Source of the DNA: Mycolicibacterium austroafricanum | Lineage (GTDB): Bacteria > Actinomycetota > Actinomycetes > Mycobacteriales > Mycobacteriaceae | NCBI RefSeq assembly: GCF_902705885.1 | Contig: NZ_CACSIP010000056.1 | Coordinates: forward strand, 99,403-163,402 | DNA: 64,000 nt | Direction of reading: 5' to 3' | Shown: positions 23,740 to 31,407 of the stretch, one piece after another | How positions within the stretch are numbered: position 1 is the first letter of the stretch | How the letters are laid out: every line of letters starts with the position of its first letter | Notes under the pieces: generated by a model | Told to the model about the DNA's origin: nothing | Databases searched by the model: none | Seen by the model: the letters and a program-made list of their open reading frames with translations, nothing else | Made by a program: the position numbers and the translations under genes

Positions 23740-24755
23740 CGGCGCCGGAAGTCGAGCCGGCACTGGCCGACCTGATGGACACCGTCTTCGCCGACTACCG
23801 CCGATCGTCCGCATCGCCGGGCACCGGCCTCGACAGCGACTTCTGGCGTCGCCTCGACGAGCTGGGGTTGGTTCGCCTCACCGGTGCCGAACAGGCCGGT
23901 GGAAGCGGCGCCGGATGGTATGAGACGACCGAGCTGTTGACCGCGGCGGTTCGCCACGGTGTGCGAATCCCTCTGGCCGAGCATGACCTTCTGGCGTGTT
24001 GGGTGTTGGAGTCGGCGGGAGCCCAGGTCGACGAGGCGGTGCGCACGGTGTGCCTGCTCGATCAGGCCGGCGCGGCCTCCGGGGTGCCGTGGGCGTCGAG
24101 CGCCGATCGGATCGTCGTTATGTGGCAACGTGAGGGTGACTATCTCGCGGTCGACGCCGAACCCGGGAAGATCTCGATCTCGGCCGGCGCCAACATGATC
24201 GGTGAACCACGCGACACCGTCATCGCCGACCTCGGATCGTTGGCCGGCATCCCGGTCGCGGGCGACGTCGTCACCAAGCTGCGCTTGAAGTCCGCTCTGG
24301 TCCGGTCGATACAGGTGTGCGCTGCCCTGGACGAGGCGCTGGCGCTGTCGATCGATCACGTGAGCTCGCGTGAGCAGTTCGGCCGGCCGCTGTCGAAGTT
24401 CCAGGCCGTGCAGCACCTGATCGCCGACATCGCCGCCGAAGCCGCCCTCGCCCGGTCCGCCACCGAGGCCGCACTGTCCGCCGCAGTCCTCAGCGATTGG
24501 TCTGCTCCACATCTCGAATTCCTTGTCGCAGCGGCACGGTCGTGTGCCGGACACGCCGCCTCGGCTGTCGTGCGCGACGCCCACCAGCTGCATGGAGCGA
24601 TCGGCACCACCCGTGAGCACCGACTGCACGAGTTCACCAGGGCCGCCCTGGCGTGGCGCTCGGAGTACGGGTCGATGCGGTACTGGGACGACCGGGTCAC
24701 CGACATGGCACTGCAGGCGGGGCCCAACAAGCTGTGGAGTCTGATCAACCCGTGA
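23736..24755 (+). CDS. Acyl-CoA dehydrogenase-like protein (second of a pair)
   Basis: 339 aa, shorter than typical (about 380). The C-terminal helical domain is clear: LDEALALSIDHVSSREQFGR, KFQAVQHLIADIAAEAALA and QLHGAIGTTREHRLHEFTRA. The N-terminal and middle domains are weaker. The usual FAD/substrate loop seen in its partner is not evident, so it may be the second subunit of a heteromeric enzyme. GTG start at 23736 overlaps the partner's stop (GTGA). Ends 2 bp from the convergent SDR gene. Confidence 0.88.
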   Translation: MTAPEVEPALADLMDTVFADYRRSSASPGTGLDSDFWRRLDELGLVRLTGAEQAGGSGAGWYETTELLTAAVRHGVRIPLAEHDLLACWVLESAGAQVDEAVRTVCLLDQAGAASGVPWASSADRIVVMWQREGDYLAVDAEPGKISISAGANMIGEPRDTVIADLGSLAGIPVAGDVVTKLRLKSALVRSIQVCAALDEALALSIDHVSSREQFGRPLSKFQAVQHLIADIAAEAALARSATEAALSAAVLSDWSAPHLEFLVAAARSCAGHAASAVVRDAHQLHGAIGTTREHRLHEFTRAALAWRSEYGSMRYWDDRVTDMALQAGPNKLWSLINP

Positions 24756-24757
24756 GC

Positions 24758-25564
24758 TCAGCGCACGATCACCGAGCTAGGTTGCCGGGGGTGCCCCAAC
24801 ATGTCCCGATGTGAGGGCGGCCTGCGGCCTCCCTCGTCGGTGATCCCGTAGCGTTGCGCCAGTTCCGCGCCGATCACCGTGTGGCCGCTCAACTCACCCA
24901 GACCCGGATCGCGGTACAACGCATCGATGAGATGACCGGTGAATTCCGGGGTCTCGGCCTGCTCGGCGAACTCCGCCAGCGCGTCGGGATTGCTCTGGAA
25001 GGCCGAGCGCAGTTTGTCGGTCAGCAGGATGCCCATCCAGATCGACACCGTCGCCACGGCGGTACCGCGGAAGTCCACCGCCATGTCGGCGGCCATCTTG
25101 TCGACACCGGCCTTCTGCGCCCCGTAGGCAGGGCCGTGCATGTAGCAGACCGACCCCGGCGAGGAGGTGAAGACGATGAGTCCGCGGTCCGCGGCCAGCA
25201 GCAGCGGCGCGGCGTGCCACGCCGCGATGTAGGACGACCGCAGGCCGACGTCGAGCACGTCGGCCAGTTCGCGCGGTTTCTCCCAGAACGGTGCGGCGCC
25301 GATCAGATCGTCGGAAATGATTGCGGCGTTGTTCACCAAGACATCCAGCCGGCCGCACTCCTGACCCACCCGGGCGAACAGCCGCTCGACAGCGGCATCG
25401 TCGCGGTGGTCGAGCGGGACCGCGACGACGCCGTCGGGCGCGTCGCGCATGCTGCGTCCCGTCCCGTACACCCGCCATCGGTTGGCCGCCAGTGCAGTCG
25501 CGATGCCCCGCCCCGCTCCCCGGCTCGCGCCGGTCACGACGGCCACCGGCGCCGGGTCAGTCAT
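24758..25564 (-). CDS. SDR-family oxidoreductase
   Basis: 268 aa, classical short-chain dehydrogenase. Cofactor motif TGASRGAGRG near residue 12, GRLDVLVNNAAI, active-site serine in IVFTSSPGSV and YGAQKAGVDKMA (Tyr-x-x-x-Lys). The arginine-rich cofactor segment GTGRS suggests NADP(H). The substrate is unknown. It faces the acyl-CoA dehydrogenase pair and is divergent (59 bp) from the DapB-like gene. Confidence 0.9.
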   Translation of the reverse strand: MTDPAPVAVVTGASRGAGRGIATALAANRWRVYGTGRSMRDAPDGVVAVPLDHRDDAAVERLFARVGQECGRLDVLVNNAAIISDDLIGAAPFWEKPRELADVLDVGLRSSYIAAWHAAPLLLAADRGLIVFTSSPGSVCYMHGPAYGAQKAGVDKMAADMAVDFRGTAVATVSIWMGILLTDKLRSAFQSNPDALAEFAEQAETPEFTGHLIDALYRDPGLGELSGHTVIGAELAQRYGITDEGGRRPPSHRDMLGHPRQPSSVIVR

Positions 25565-25623
25565 GTGGCCAACCCTAGAGGCAGTAGCTTCATCTGTTGA
25601 ACCATTCTCGACGAGGAGATGTC

Positions 25624-26682
25624 ATGAGCAGAGCGCACCCCGACCGACCGCTTCGTGTCATCCAGTGGACTACCGGCAACATCGGGCGACGGTCGCTGCA
25701 CGCCATCATCGGTCGCGACGACATGGAGCTGGTCGGCGTGTTCGCCCACGGCGCCGACAAGGTGGGGGTCGACGCAGCGGAGCTGTCCGGGTGGCCCGAA
25801 CCCACCGGGGTGAAAGCGACCGATGACATCGAGGAACTGGTGGCGCTGAAGCCCGATGCCTGCTGCTACAACCCGTTGTGGCCCAGCATCGACGAGCTGG
25901 TCCGGCTGCTGGAGTCCGGCATCAACGTCTGCTCCAGTGCCGCCTGGATCACCGGCGGCAAGCAGACACCCGCGGATCTGGACCGCATCCGGAAGGCCTG
26001 CGAGACGGGCGGATCCACGATCTTCGGCAGCGGTGCGCACCCGGGGATGAGCAACCTGGTGGGAATGGTGCTCTCCGGGGCCTGCGAGCGTGTCGACGAG
26101 ATCCGGATCACCGAATCGGTGGACTGCTCGACCTATGAGTCCGCCGGCACCCAGACCGCGATGGGCTTCTCCCAGGATCCGGAAACACCTGGGCTGGCGG
26201 AGAGCGTGCGCAAAGAGAGCGAGGTCTTCGCCGAGTCCGCCGCGATGATGGCCGACGCGATCGGGGCCAGGCTGGACAGGATCACGTTCGACGTGACATT
26301 CACCGCGGCCACCGGTGACAGCGACCTCGGCTTCATGCAGATCCCGAAGGGCACCGTCGCCGGCGTGCACGGCTACCACCGCGGCTGGGTCGGTGACCGC
26401 AACGTGGTCAGCGTCGGTTTCAACTGGATCATGGGTGATCAGGTCACCCCACCCAAACCGCTCGAGGACGGCCATGTCGTCCAGGTGTTCGGTCTGCCCA
26501 ACATGCGCACGGTGGTGCACTGCCTGCCGCCCAGGGATTGGACCGAACCGGGCTTCATGGGGCTGGGCATGATCTACACCGCGATGCCGGTGACCAACGC
26601 CGTTCCGGCAGTCGTCGCCGCGGCGCCGGGCATCGTGACGCTGGCCGATCTGCCGCCCATCACCGGCCGCTCCGCGAAGTAA
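25624..26682 (+). CDS. DapB-like NAD(P)-dependent oxidoreductase
   Basis: 352 aa. N-terminal Rossmann fold (RVIQWTTGNIGRRSLHAII; GVFAHGADKVG) of the type annotated as dihydrodipicolinate reductase-like in mycobacteria; the catalytic DapB motif itself (SxNxSxGVN) is not visible, so it is not the lysine enzyme. The ATG at 25624 has GAGGAG 7 nt upstream; an ATG at 25597 would give nine extra residues. The family is abundant in mycobacteria that use lipids or terpenoids; substrate unknown. Confidence 0.82.
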   Translation: MSRAHPDRPLRVIQWTTGNIGRRSLHAIIGRDDMELVGVFAHGADKVGVDAAELSGWPEPTGVKATDDIEELVALKPDACCYNPLWPSIDELVRLLESGINVCSSAAWITGGKQTPADLDRIRKACETGGSTIFGSGAHPGMSNLVGMVLSGACERVDEIRITESVDCSTYESAGTQTAMGFSQDPETPGLAESVRKESEVFAESAAMMADAIGARLDRITFDVTFTAATGDSDLGFMQIPKGTVAGVHGYHRGWVGDRNVVSVGFNWIMGDQVTPPKPLEDGHVVQVFGLPNMRTVVHCLPPRDWTEPGFMGLGMIYTAMPVTNAVPAVVAAAPGIVTLADLPPITGRSAK

Positions 26683-26698
26683 CACCCGCCTACCGACA

Positions 26699-26767
26699 CC
26701 CCGCCGGAATTGCATTCCAGCAGGGCCTCTCTCGACATCTCGCTGCTGGAATACAGTTCCGGCGGGG
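26699..26767. repeat. Nested inverted repeat: 25-bp arms, each with a GGAAT-n3-ATTCC-type core
   Basis: Left arm 26699-26723 and right arm 26743-26767 are reverse complements except for two mismatches, with a 19-nt loop. Inside them lie GGAATTGCATTCC (26706-26718, itself palindromic) and GGAATACAGTTCC (26748-26760). Their centres are 42 bp apart, four helical turns. It is between the DapB-like gene and a secreted-protein gene. No U-tract follows. It may be two operators on the same helix face or a mobile miniature palindrome. Confidence 0.85.
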
Positions 26768-26859
26768 GGAGGCGACCGCTGTGTTTCTGCCAGCGGCCGT
26801 TCAATTACTGCCACCGGAATTAATCTCCTGACCTGCTGGTTTAAGCCATCAGAACCAAC

Positions 26860-26886
26860 AAGATCAGCAAGATCAGCAAGATGTAG
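26860..26886 (+). repeat. Short tandem repeat, 9-bp unit AAGATCAGC
   Basis: AAGATCAGC at 26860-26868 and 26869-26877, followed by the partial copy AAGATGTAG. It lies in the leader of the secreted-protein gene, 20 bp before the ATG, and could move a ribosome-binding site or promoter spacing if its copy number changes. Confidence 0.75.
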
Positions 26887-26906
26887 AACACATAGGGAGC
26901 AGGACA

Positions 26907-27212
26907 ATGAAGAACCTCACCGCCGCAACCGCCGTCACCGCCATCGCCGCCGGATTCACCGCCGCCTTCGTCGGGCTGGCCGGCCCGGCCGCCGCCGCCC
27001 CCTCGGGAAGCAGCGCCACCGACACCATCGCCGCGCTGGAAGCCGACGGTAACCGCGTCATCGTCAACCGCCGGGGATCGACCGCACTCGACAACGCCGA
27101 GGTCGTCTCGGTCCGCCAGGGCCAGCCCATCCGCGAGTACGTCTGGGACGCCCAGGGCGACGACAAGGTCCTCGAAACCACCGGCAACGTGTACTTCGTC
27201 GACGTCAAGTAG
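26907..27212 (+). CDS. Small secreted protein, function unknown
   Basis: 101 aa with a Sec signal peptide: MKN, hydrophobic core AVTAIAAGFTAAFVGLAG and a signal-peptidase-type site AAAA-PSG near residue 32. The mature part (about 70 aa) has TIAALEADGNRVIVNRRGS and VVSVRQGQP, similar in rhythm to small exported mycobacterial proteins, but without the cysteines I associate with some of them. GGGAGCAGG before the ATG is the ribosome-binding site. A strong terminator follows 12 bp after the stop, so it is probably monocistronic. Confidence 0.85.
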   Translation: MKNLTAATAVTAIAAGFTAAFVGLAGPAAAAPSGSSATDTIAALEADGNRVIVNRRGSTALDNAEVVSVRQGQPIREYVWDAQGDDKVLETTGNVYFVDVK

Positions 27213-27223
27213 TCACCCGAACC

Positions 27224-27262
27224 ACAAAAGGGGTGCCCCTCCCCCCGGGGCACCCCTTTTGT
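27224..27262. terminator. Bidirectional intrinsic terminator
   Basis: ACAAAAGGGGTGCCCC (27224-27239) pairs without mismatch with 27247-27262, loop TCCCCCC. Both strands end in TTTTGT, so it can stop the secreted-protein gene (plus) and degV (minus). Such classical hairpins are rare in mycobacteria, which supports its function. Confidence 0.85.
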
Positions 27263-27285
27263 CATTCCATCACCGCGTAGCGCGC

Positions 27286-28125
27286 CTACGGTGTCGCGAC
27301 CTGCACGGCCACCCCGACTGCTCCTGCCCCCACGTGCACCGACAAGACCGGCCCCATGTCGGCGACGGTCAGCGACGACAGTTGCGGAAGGCGTTGCGTC
27401 AGTGCGGCGCCCAGAGCGTCGGCGGCGTCGTGGTTGTCGACGTGATGAACCACGACGTCGGCGGTGTTCTCACCCACCACCTCGGCGACCCGCTCCACCA
27501 TCGCCGCGTGCGCCTTGGTGACCGTTCGGATGCGCTGGTCGAGCACCAGTCGCCCGTCGACGTCCAGACACAGCAGGGGCTTGAGCGCCAGCGCAGTGCC
27601 CAGCCACGACGCGGTCGTGCGGATCCGCCCGCTGCGCCGCAGGTTGTCCAACCGGTGCACCACGAGGAAGACATGCGTCCGGCCCAGTGGCGCCCGCGCC
27701 GCGCCCTCGACAGCATCGAGATCGGCACCCGAGGCCGCGCAACGCGCCGCAGCCATCGCCGCGAAGCCGACACCCATCGCCGCTGAGCGGGAGTTCACCA
27801 CCCGCACCGACGGTCCGAATTCCCGCGCCGCGGTGACGGCCGCGCTGTAGGTGCTCGACAACGCCGCCGACAGGTGCACCGCCACCACGCCGTCGCCTCC
27901 GCTGTCGGCCAGAGCCTGGCGATAGGTCTCCACCAGCTCGGCCGGTGTGGCTCCCGCGGTCGTCACACCATTCCGGTCGTGGATGTCGTACGGGACGTCG
28001 TCCACACCGTCACGCAGATCCTTGCCGTCGACCAGCACGTGCAACGGGACCTCACGGATGTCCCAACGGCTGCGCTCGTCGAGCCGTAGGCGCGAGGACG
28101 AATCGCAGACCACCACCACGGACAT
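27286..28125 (-). CDS. DegV-family fatty-acid-binding protein (Rv2417c-like)
   Basis: 279 aa. VVVVCDSSSRL at the start (Asp and Ser positions of the lipid-carboxylate site), GVTTAGATPAELVETYRQAL, VAVHLSAALSSTYSAAV and VNSRSAAMGVGF are DegV family blocks. Members bind fatty acids for acyl-phosphate synthesis (FakB) in Firmicutes; in mycobacteria the role is undefined. Last gene of the nadD-rsfS-gpgP-octT-degV run, followed by the bidirectional terminator. Confidence 0.92.
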   Translation of the reverse strand: MSVVVVCDSSSRLRLDERSRWDIREVPLHVLVDGKDLRDGVDDVPYDIHDRNGVTTAGATPAELVETYRQALADSGGDGVVAVHLSAALSSTYSAAVTAAREFGPSVRVVNSRSAAMGVGFAAMAAARCAASGADLDAVEGAARAPLGRTHVFLVVHRLDNLRRSGRIRTTASWLGTALALKPLLCLDVDGRLVLDQRIRTVTKAHAAMVERVAEVVGENTADVVVHHVDNHDAADALGAALTQRLPQLSSLTVADMGPVLSVHVGAGAVGVAVQVATP

Positions 28126-28134
28126 GGCCGACCG

Positions 28135-28878
28135 CTAACCGCTCGAATCGCGCAGGTGCACACCGGCTTCGGCGAGTCCTTTGATCATCAGTTCCGCCAC
28201 CGCCCGATGCGCCTCGAAATTCCAGTGGATGCCGTCCGGGTTGCCCCGACCGCTCATCACCTGCTCCCCCACCGCCGCTTTGAGATCCACCAGCGGCACC
28301 TCGTGCTCGGCTGCCCATCGGGTGATCGCCTCGACCGTCCCCGGTCTGCCGTGGTGCGCCATCCCGTAGGTGGGCGCCCTGTGCACCGACGGCAACGACG
28401 CCACCACCGGAATGCCTGGGCGGTTGAAGTCAATTGCCGCCCTGGTCATTTCGAGGTACTCCGCGGTCAGGTGAGGTGGCAACGCCGGCCGCGCCACCGG
28501 CGAGAACCGGGGCTGCGCCCAGCCGTAGCCGTCCCGCACCCAGCGGCGCAGCCATGGGGGCCGGACATACCGAATCATCTCACGCAGAGCGGTGGGCAAC
28601 GGTGACGGCAGCGAATCCATCCCCGAGGTCGCGAAGATCACCGCACCGGCGCGCGGCAGCGCCGCCCACGACCGCGGGTCCTGCGTCGCCGCCCACCACA
28701 CGTCGCGACTGGTCCAGCCGATCCGGCCGATCAGCTCGAGATCCCAACCTAGTTGGTCGGCAACGATCTTCGGCCAGATGCGAGGATCATCCGCCGGCAG
28801 CCCCCCGGTCGGACCGTAATAGGACAGCGAGTCGCAGAACAGCAGCAAGGTCCGGCGGGGTGACGGCTCAGAGGACAT
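28135..28878 (-). CDS. octT: SGNH-type octanoyltransferase of methylglucose lipopolysaccharide synthesis (OctT-like)
   Basis: 247 aa. LLFCDSLSYYGPTGGLP carries the nucleophilic serine in a variant GDS motif, and DGIHWNFEAH the catalytic Asp/His. The family member in M. tuberculosis, Rv2418c, transfers octanoate to diglucosylglycerate. Its place beside gpgP supports the same job in methylglucose lipopolysaccharide priming. ATG at 28878 overlaps the end of gpgP by 11 nt; a longer frame to 28950 lies wholly in gpgP and is disregarded. Confidence 0.85.
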   Translation of the reverse strand: MSSEPSPRRTLLLFCDSLSYYGPTGGLPADDPRIWPKIVADQLGWDLELIGRIGWTSRDVWWAATQDPRSWAALPRAGAVIFATSGMDSLPSPLPTALREMIRYVRPPWLRRWVRDGYGWAQPRFSPVARPALPPHLTAEYLEMTRAAIDFNRPGIPVVASLPSVHRAPTYGMAHHGRPGTVEAITRWAAEHEVPLVDLKAAVGEQVMSGRGNPDGIHWNFEAHRAVAELMIKGLAEAGVHLRDSSG

Positions 28879-29545
28879 CGTTGGCGACCTGCGCCGAGGC
28901 GTTCCAGACGTCCAGACGCCACCGGATGTCGTCGAAAGAGTCACGCGCACCGTCGGAGCGGGTGTGTCCGGCCAACTGCACCCAGCTGGCGTTGCCCATG
29001 CCGCCCAGCACCGGCCAGTTGTCGACCGGCAGGCCCAGCAGCGCTCCGGTCAGGGCGGCGATCAGCCCGCCGTGCGCCACCAGCACCACCGGCCGGTCGG
29101 GTTCGTCGCCGCCCCACTCGGGCTGACCCGCCACCAGCTCCCGCATCAGCGGCATGCTGCGGGCCGCGACGTCGACGCGGCTCTCACCGCCGTGCGGAGC
29201 CCAGCGCGCATCGTCGCGCCAGGCCAGCCGGGCGCCCGGGGCCACCGCGTCGACCTCGAGGTGGGTCATCCCCTGCCAGTCACCGAGATGGGTCTCCCGC
29301 AGCCGGGTGTCGATGCTCACCGGCTGCCCGCTGCGGTCCCCGAGTGCGACGGCGGTGTCCAGCGCACGCCGCAGGTCCGACGACACGATCAGCAGCGGCT
29401 GGCGCTTGGCGAGCACCTCGGCCGCGGCGACGGCCTGTTCGCGCCCGAGTTCGCTGAGATCGGTGTCCAACTGGCCCTGCATCCGGCTGCCGGCGTTGTA
29501 TTCGGTCTGCCCGTGCCGCAGCATGACCAGTCGACGGATCGTCAT
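28868..29545 (-). CDS. gpgP: Glucosyl-3-phosphoglycerate phosphatase (histidine phosphatase)
   Basis: 225 aa. The phosphohistidine motif LRHGQTEYNAGSRMQG lies near residue 10, then LRETHLGDWQGM and the second histidine in VLVAHGGLI. Dephosphorylates glucosyl-3-phosphoglycerate in the methylglucose lipopolysaccharide pathway, as known for Rv2419c. Start overlaps the rsfS stop (ATGA). Assignment to GpgP rather than another mutase-like phosphatase rests on synteny. Confidence 0.9.
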   Translation of the reverse strand: MTIRRLVMLRHGQTEYNAGSRMQGQLDTDLSELGREQAVAAAEVLAKRQPLLIVSSDLRRALDTAVALGDRSGQPVSIDTRLRETHLGDWQGMTHLEVDAVAPGARLAWRDDARWAPHGGESRVDVAARSMPLMRELVAGQPEWGGDEPDRPVVLVAHGGLIAALTGALLGLPVDNWPVLGGMGNASWVQLAGHTRSDGARDSFDDIRWRLDVWNASAQVANDVL

Positions 29546-29934
29546 TCGGTCGGCTCCCCCGCCGTGTCCTCAGGACTGTCCAGGTCGACGGGCACCGTCG
29601 GGCAGTCCCGCCACAGCCGGTCCAGCGCGTAGAAGTTGCGCTCGTCCTGATGCTGGATGTGCACGACGATGTCGACGTAGTCCAGCAGAGTCCAGCGGCC
29701 TTCGCGGGTGCCCTCACGGCGGGCAGGTTTGTATCCGGCGGCGCGCATCTTCTCCTCGACCTCGTCGACGATCGCGTTCACCTGCCGCTCGTTGGACGCC
29801 GACGCGATGACGAAGCAGTCGGTGATGACGAGTTGGCCCGAGACGTCGATGACGACGACGTCGTCGGCGAGTTTGGCGGCCGCAGCCTGTGCGGCCACTA
29901 CTGCCATGTCGAGGGCTTCCTGGGTGGCGGTCAG
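29542..29934 (-). CDS. rsfS: Ribosome silencing factor RsfS
   Basis: About 130 aa; binds uL14 and blocks subunit joining. Core: ADDVVVIDVSGQLVITDCFV, SNERQVNAIVDEVEEKM and LLDYVDIVVHIQ...RNFYALDRLW. Starting at the first ATG (29907) gives 121 aa without ribosome-binding site. The frame continues up to a CTG at 29934 (LTATQEALDM) with AAAGGAGA spaced 7 nt ahead, overlapping the nadD stop. I therefore set the start at this CTG; the M. tuberculosis protein, as I recall, begins at the matching position. Confidence 0.88.
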   Translation of the reverse strand: MTATQEALDMAVVAAQAAAAKLADDVVVIDVSGQLVITDCFVIASASNERQVNAIVDEVEEKMRAAGYKPARREGTREGRWTLLDYVDIVVHIQHQDERNFYALDRLWRDCPTVPVDLDSPEDTAGEPTE

Positions 29935-30593
29935 AGCCGGTCTCCTTTACCTGTGGGGCTGGCGCTCTTGTCACGTCGGTAGAGGTCTCGTTTCGCGACA
30001 TACTGCACGACGCCGTCGGGCACCAGATACCAGATCGGTCTGGCCTCCTCGGCGCGGATCCGGCAGTCGGTCGAGGAGATGGCCAGCGCCGGCACCTCCA
30101 CCAGGTGCAGCGCGTCGGCGGGCAACTCCGCCATCGCGGCCGCGATGTGCTTGCCGTCGAGCTCGTATCCGGGCCGGTTGACGCCGACGAACCGGGCGAT
30201 CGCGAACATCTCCTCCCAGTTCTGCCACGACAGGATCGACGCGAGCGCATCCGCGCCGGTGATGAAGTACAGGTCGGCGTCGGGATTGAGCGCATACAGG
30301 TCCCGCAGCGTGTCCTTGGTGTAGGTCGGCCCGCCGCGATCGATGTCCACCCGGCTGACGGAGAACCGCGGATTGGAGGCCGTGGCGATCACCGTCATCA
30401 GGTAACGGTCCTCGGCGGCGGTGACGGTCCTGGTGCGTTTCTGCCATGGCTGACCGGTGGGGACGAACACCACCTCGTCGAGTTCGAACAGGTCGGCGAC
30501 CTCGCTGGCCGCGACGAGGTGGCCGTTGTGGATGGGATCGAAAGTCCCGCCCATCACGCCCAGCCGTCTCTGCCGTTGCCCGCCTGATTGCAC
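29931..30593 (-). CDS. nadD: Nicotinate-nucleotide adenylyltransferase
   Basis: 220 aa; makes deamido-NAD from nicotinate mononucleotide and ATP. GVMGGTFDPIHNGH (nucleotide motif) near residue 12, VPTGQPWQKR and ISSTDCRIRAE (ISSTxxR) are diagnostic. Start GTG at 30593. It leads the nadD-rsfS-gpgP-octT-degV run; 15 bp downstream of the GntR regulator stop, so it may be co-transcribed with it. Confidence 0.95.
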   Translation of the reverse strand: MQSGGQRQRRLGVMGGTFDPIHNGHLVAASEVADLFELDEVVFVPTGQPWQKRTRTVTAAEDRYLMTVIATASNPRFSVSRVDIDRGGPTYTKDTLRDLYALNPDADLYFITGADALASILSWQNWEEMFAIARFVGVNRPGYELDGKHIAAAMAELPADALHLVEVPALAISSTDCRIRAEEARPIWYLVPDGVVQYVAKRDLYRRDKSASPTGKGDRL

Positions 30594-30608
30594 GAATAGC
30601 GAGCTTAC

Positions 30609-31337
30609 TCAGACCCCCGAGAGCCGCGGCGTCTGGAGAACTTCGGTGACCTCGAACGCGGCGCGATCAGCGCGGTAGACGTCGTAGCCGTACTCCACGC
30701 ACCGGCCGGTGATGTCCTCGGTGCGGCGGGTGAGCAGCGTTCCCGCCGATCCGGCGCGAACCCCGAGCTGCACGCTCGTCGGGTCGTCGAGCACGATCGA
30801 CTCCAGCACCGCCGTCGAGCGCGCCAGCTCGATCCCGTACCTGGAGCGCAGAGCCGCCCACAACGACCCCTGCTCGGGCTCGTCCAGGATCCCGGGCGTG
30901 AGCTCGGCTGGCATGTACGTCGTCTCCAGCGCGAACGGGACACCGTCGACGGTGCGCACCCGGTGGAACGCGTGCACGGACGCGCCCTCGCCCAGGCCGA
31001 GGGCAGCCCGCACCACCGGGGTGGCCGGCTGGTGCACCGCCCACAGCTGGCGCGCGGCGGGCCGCCGGCCCATCCGCGCGACCTCCTCGGAGAAGCTGCC
31101 GACGTGGAACCGCACCCGGGGCTCGGCGACGAACGTGCCCCGCGGCGGGTTCCGGTAGACCAGACCTTCGCTCTCCAGCAGCGACAACGCCAACCGGGCG
31201 GTCATCCGGCTGACACCATGCACCTCGGCCAGTTCGCGCTCCGACGGCAGCAACGTGTGGGGCGCCAACTGCTCGGTGGCGATCCGGTCGCGGACGTCAG
31301 CCGCGATCGTCATGTACAGCGGCGCGCCTGAAGGCAT
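30609..31337 (-). CDS. GntR-family regulator with UTRA ligand domain
   Basis: 242 aa. Winged helix at residues 1-70: PLYMTIAADVRDRI, LLPSERELAEVHGVSRMTAR and GLVYRNPPRGTFV. The C-terminal UTRA domain (about 90-240) has VRTVDGVPFALETTYMPAEL and GRCVEYGYDVYRADR, which in HutC/FarR-type regulators binds sugars or carboxylates. No obvious target operon is divergent to it; autoregulation or control of nadD downstream is possible. Confidence 0.9.
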   Translation of the reverse strand: MPSGAPLYMTIAADVRDRIATEQLAPHTLLPSERELAEVHGVSRMTARLALSLLESEGLVYRNPPRGTFVAEPRVRFHVGSFSEEVARMGRRPAARQLWAVHQPATPVVRAALGLGEGASVHAFHRVRTVDGVPFALETTYMPAELTPGILDEPEQGSLWAALRSRYGIELARSTAVLESIVLDDPTSVQLGVRAGSAGTLLTRRTEDITGRCVEYGYDVYRADRAAFEVTEVLQTPRLSGV

Positions 31338-31407
31338 CTATGCAGCGTAGCGGCGGTGAACACGGTCCAGGGTGCGGTTTCACACCGAACGTGTCGTTCC
31401 TCCGGGA

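Noticed and set aside
25624..26682. True dihydrodipicolinate reductase (dapB)
   Set aside because: Only the Rossmann part resembles DapB; the catalytic motif is not seen and the length (352) exceeds DapB (about 245-270).
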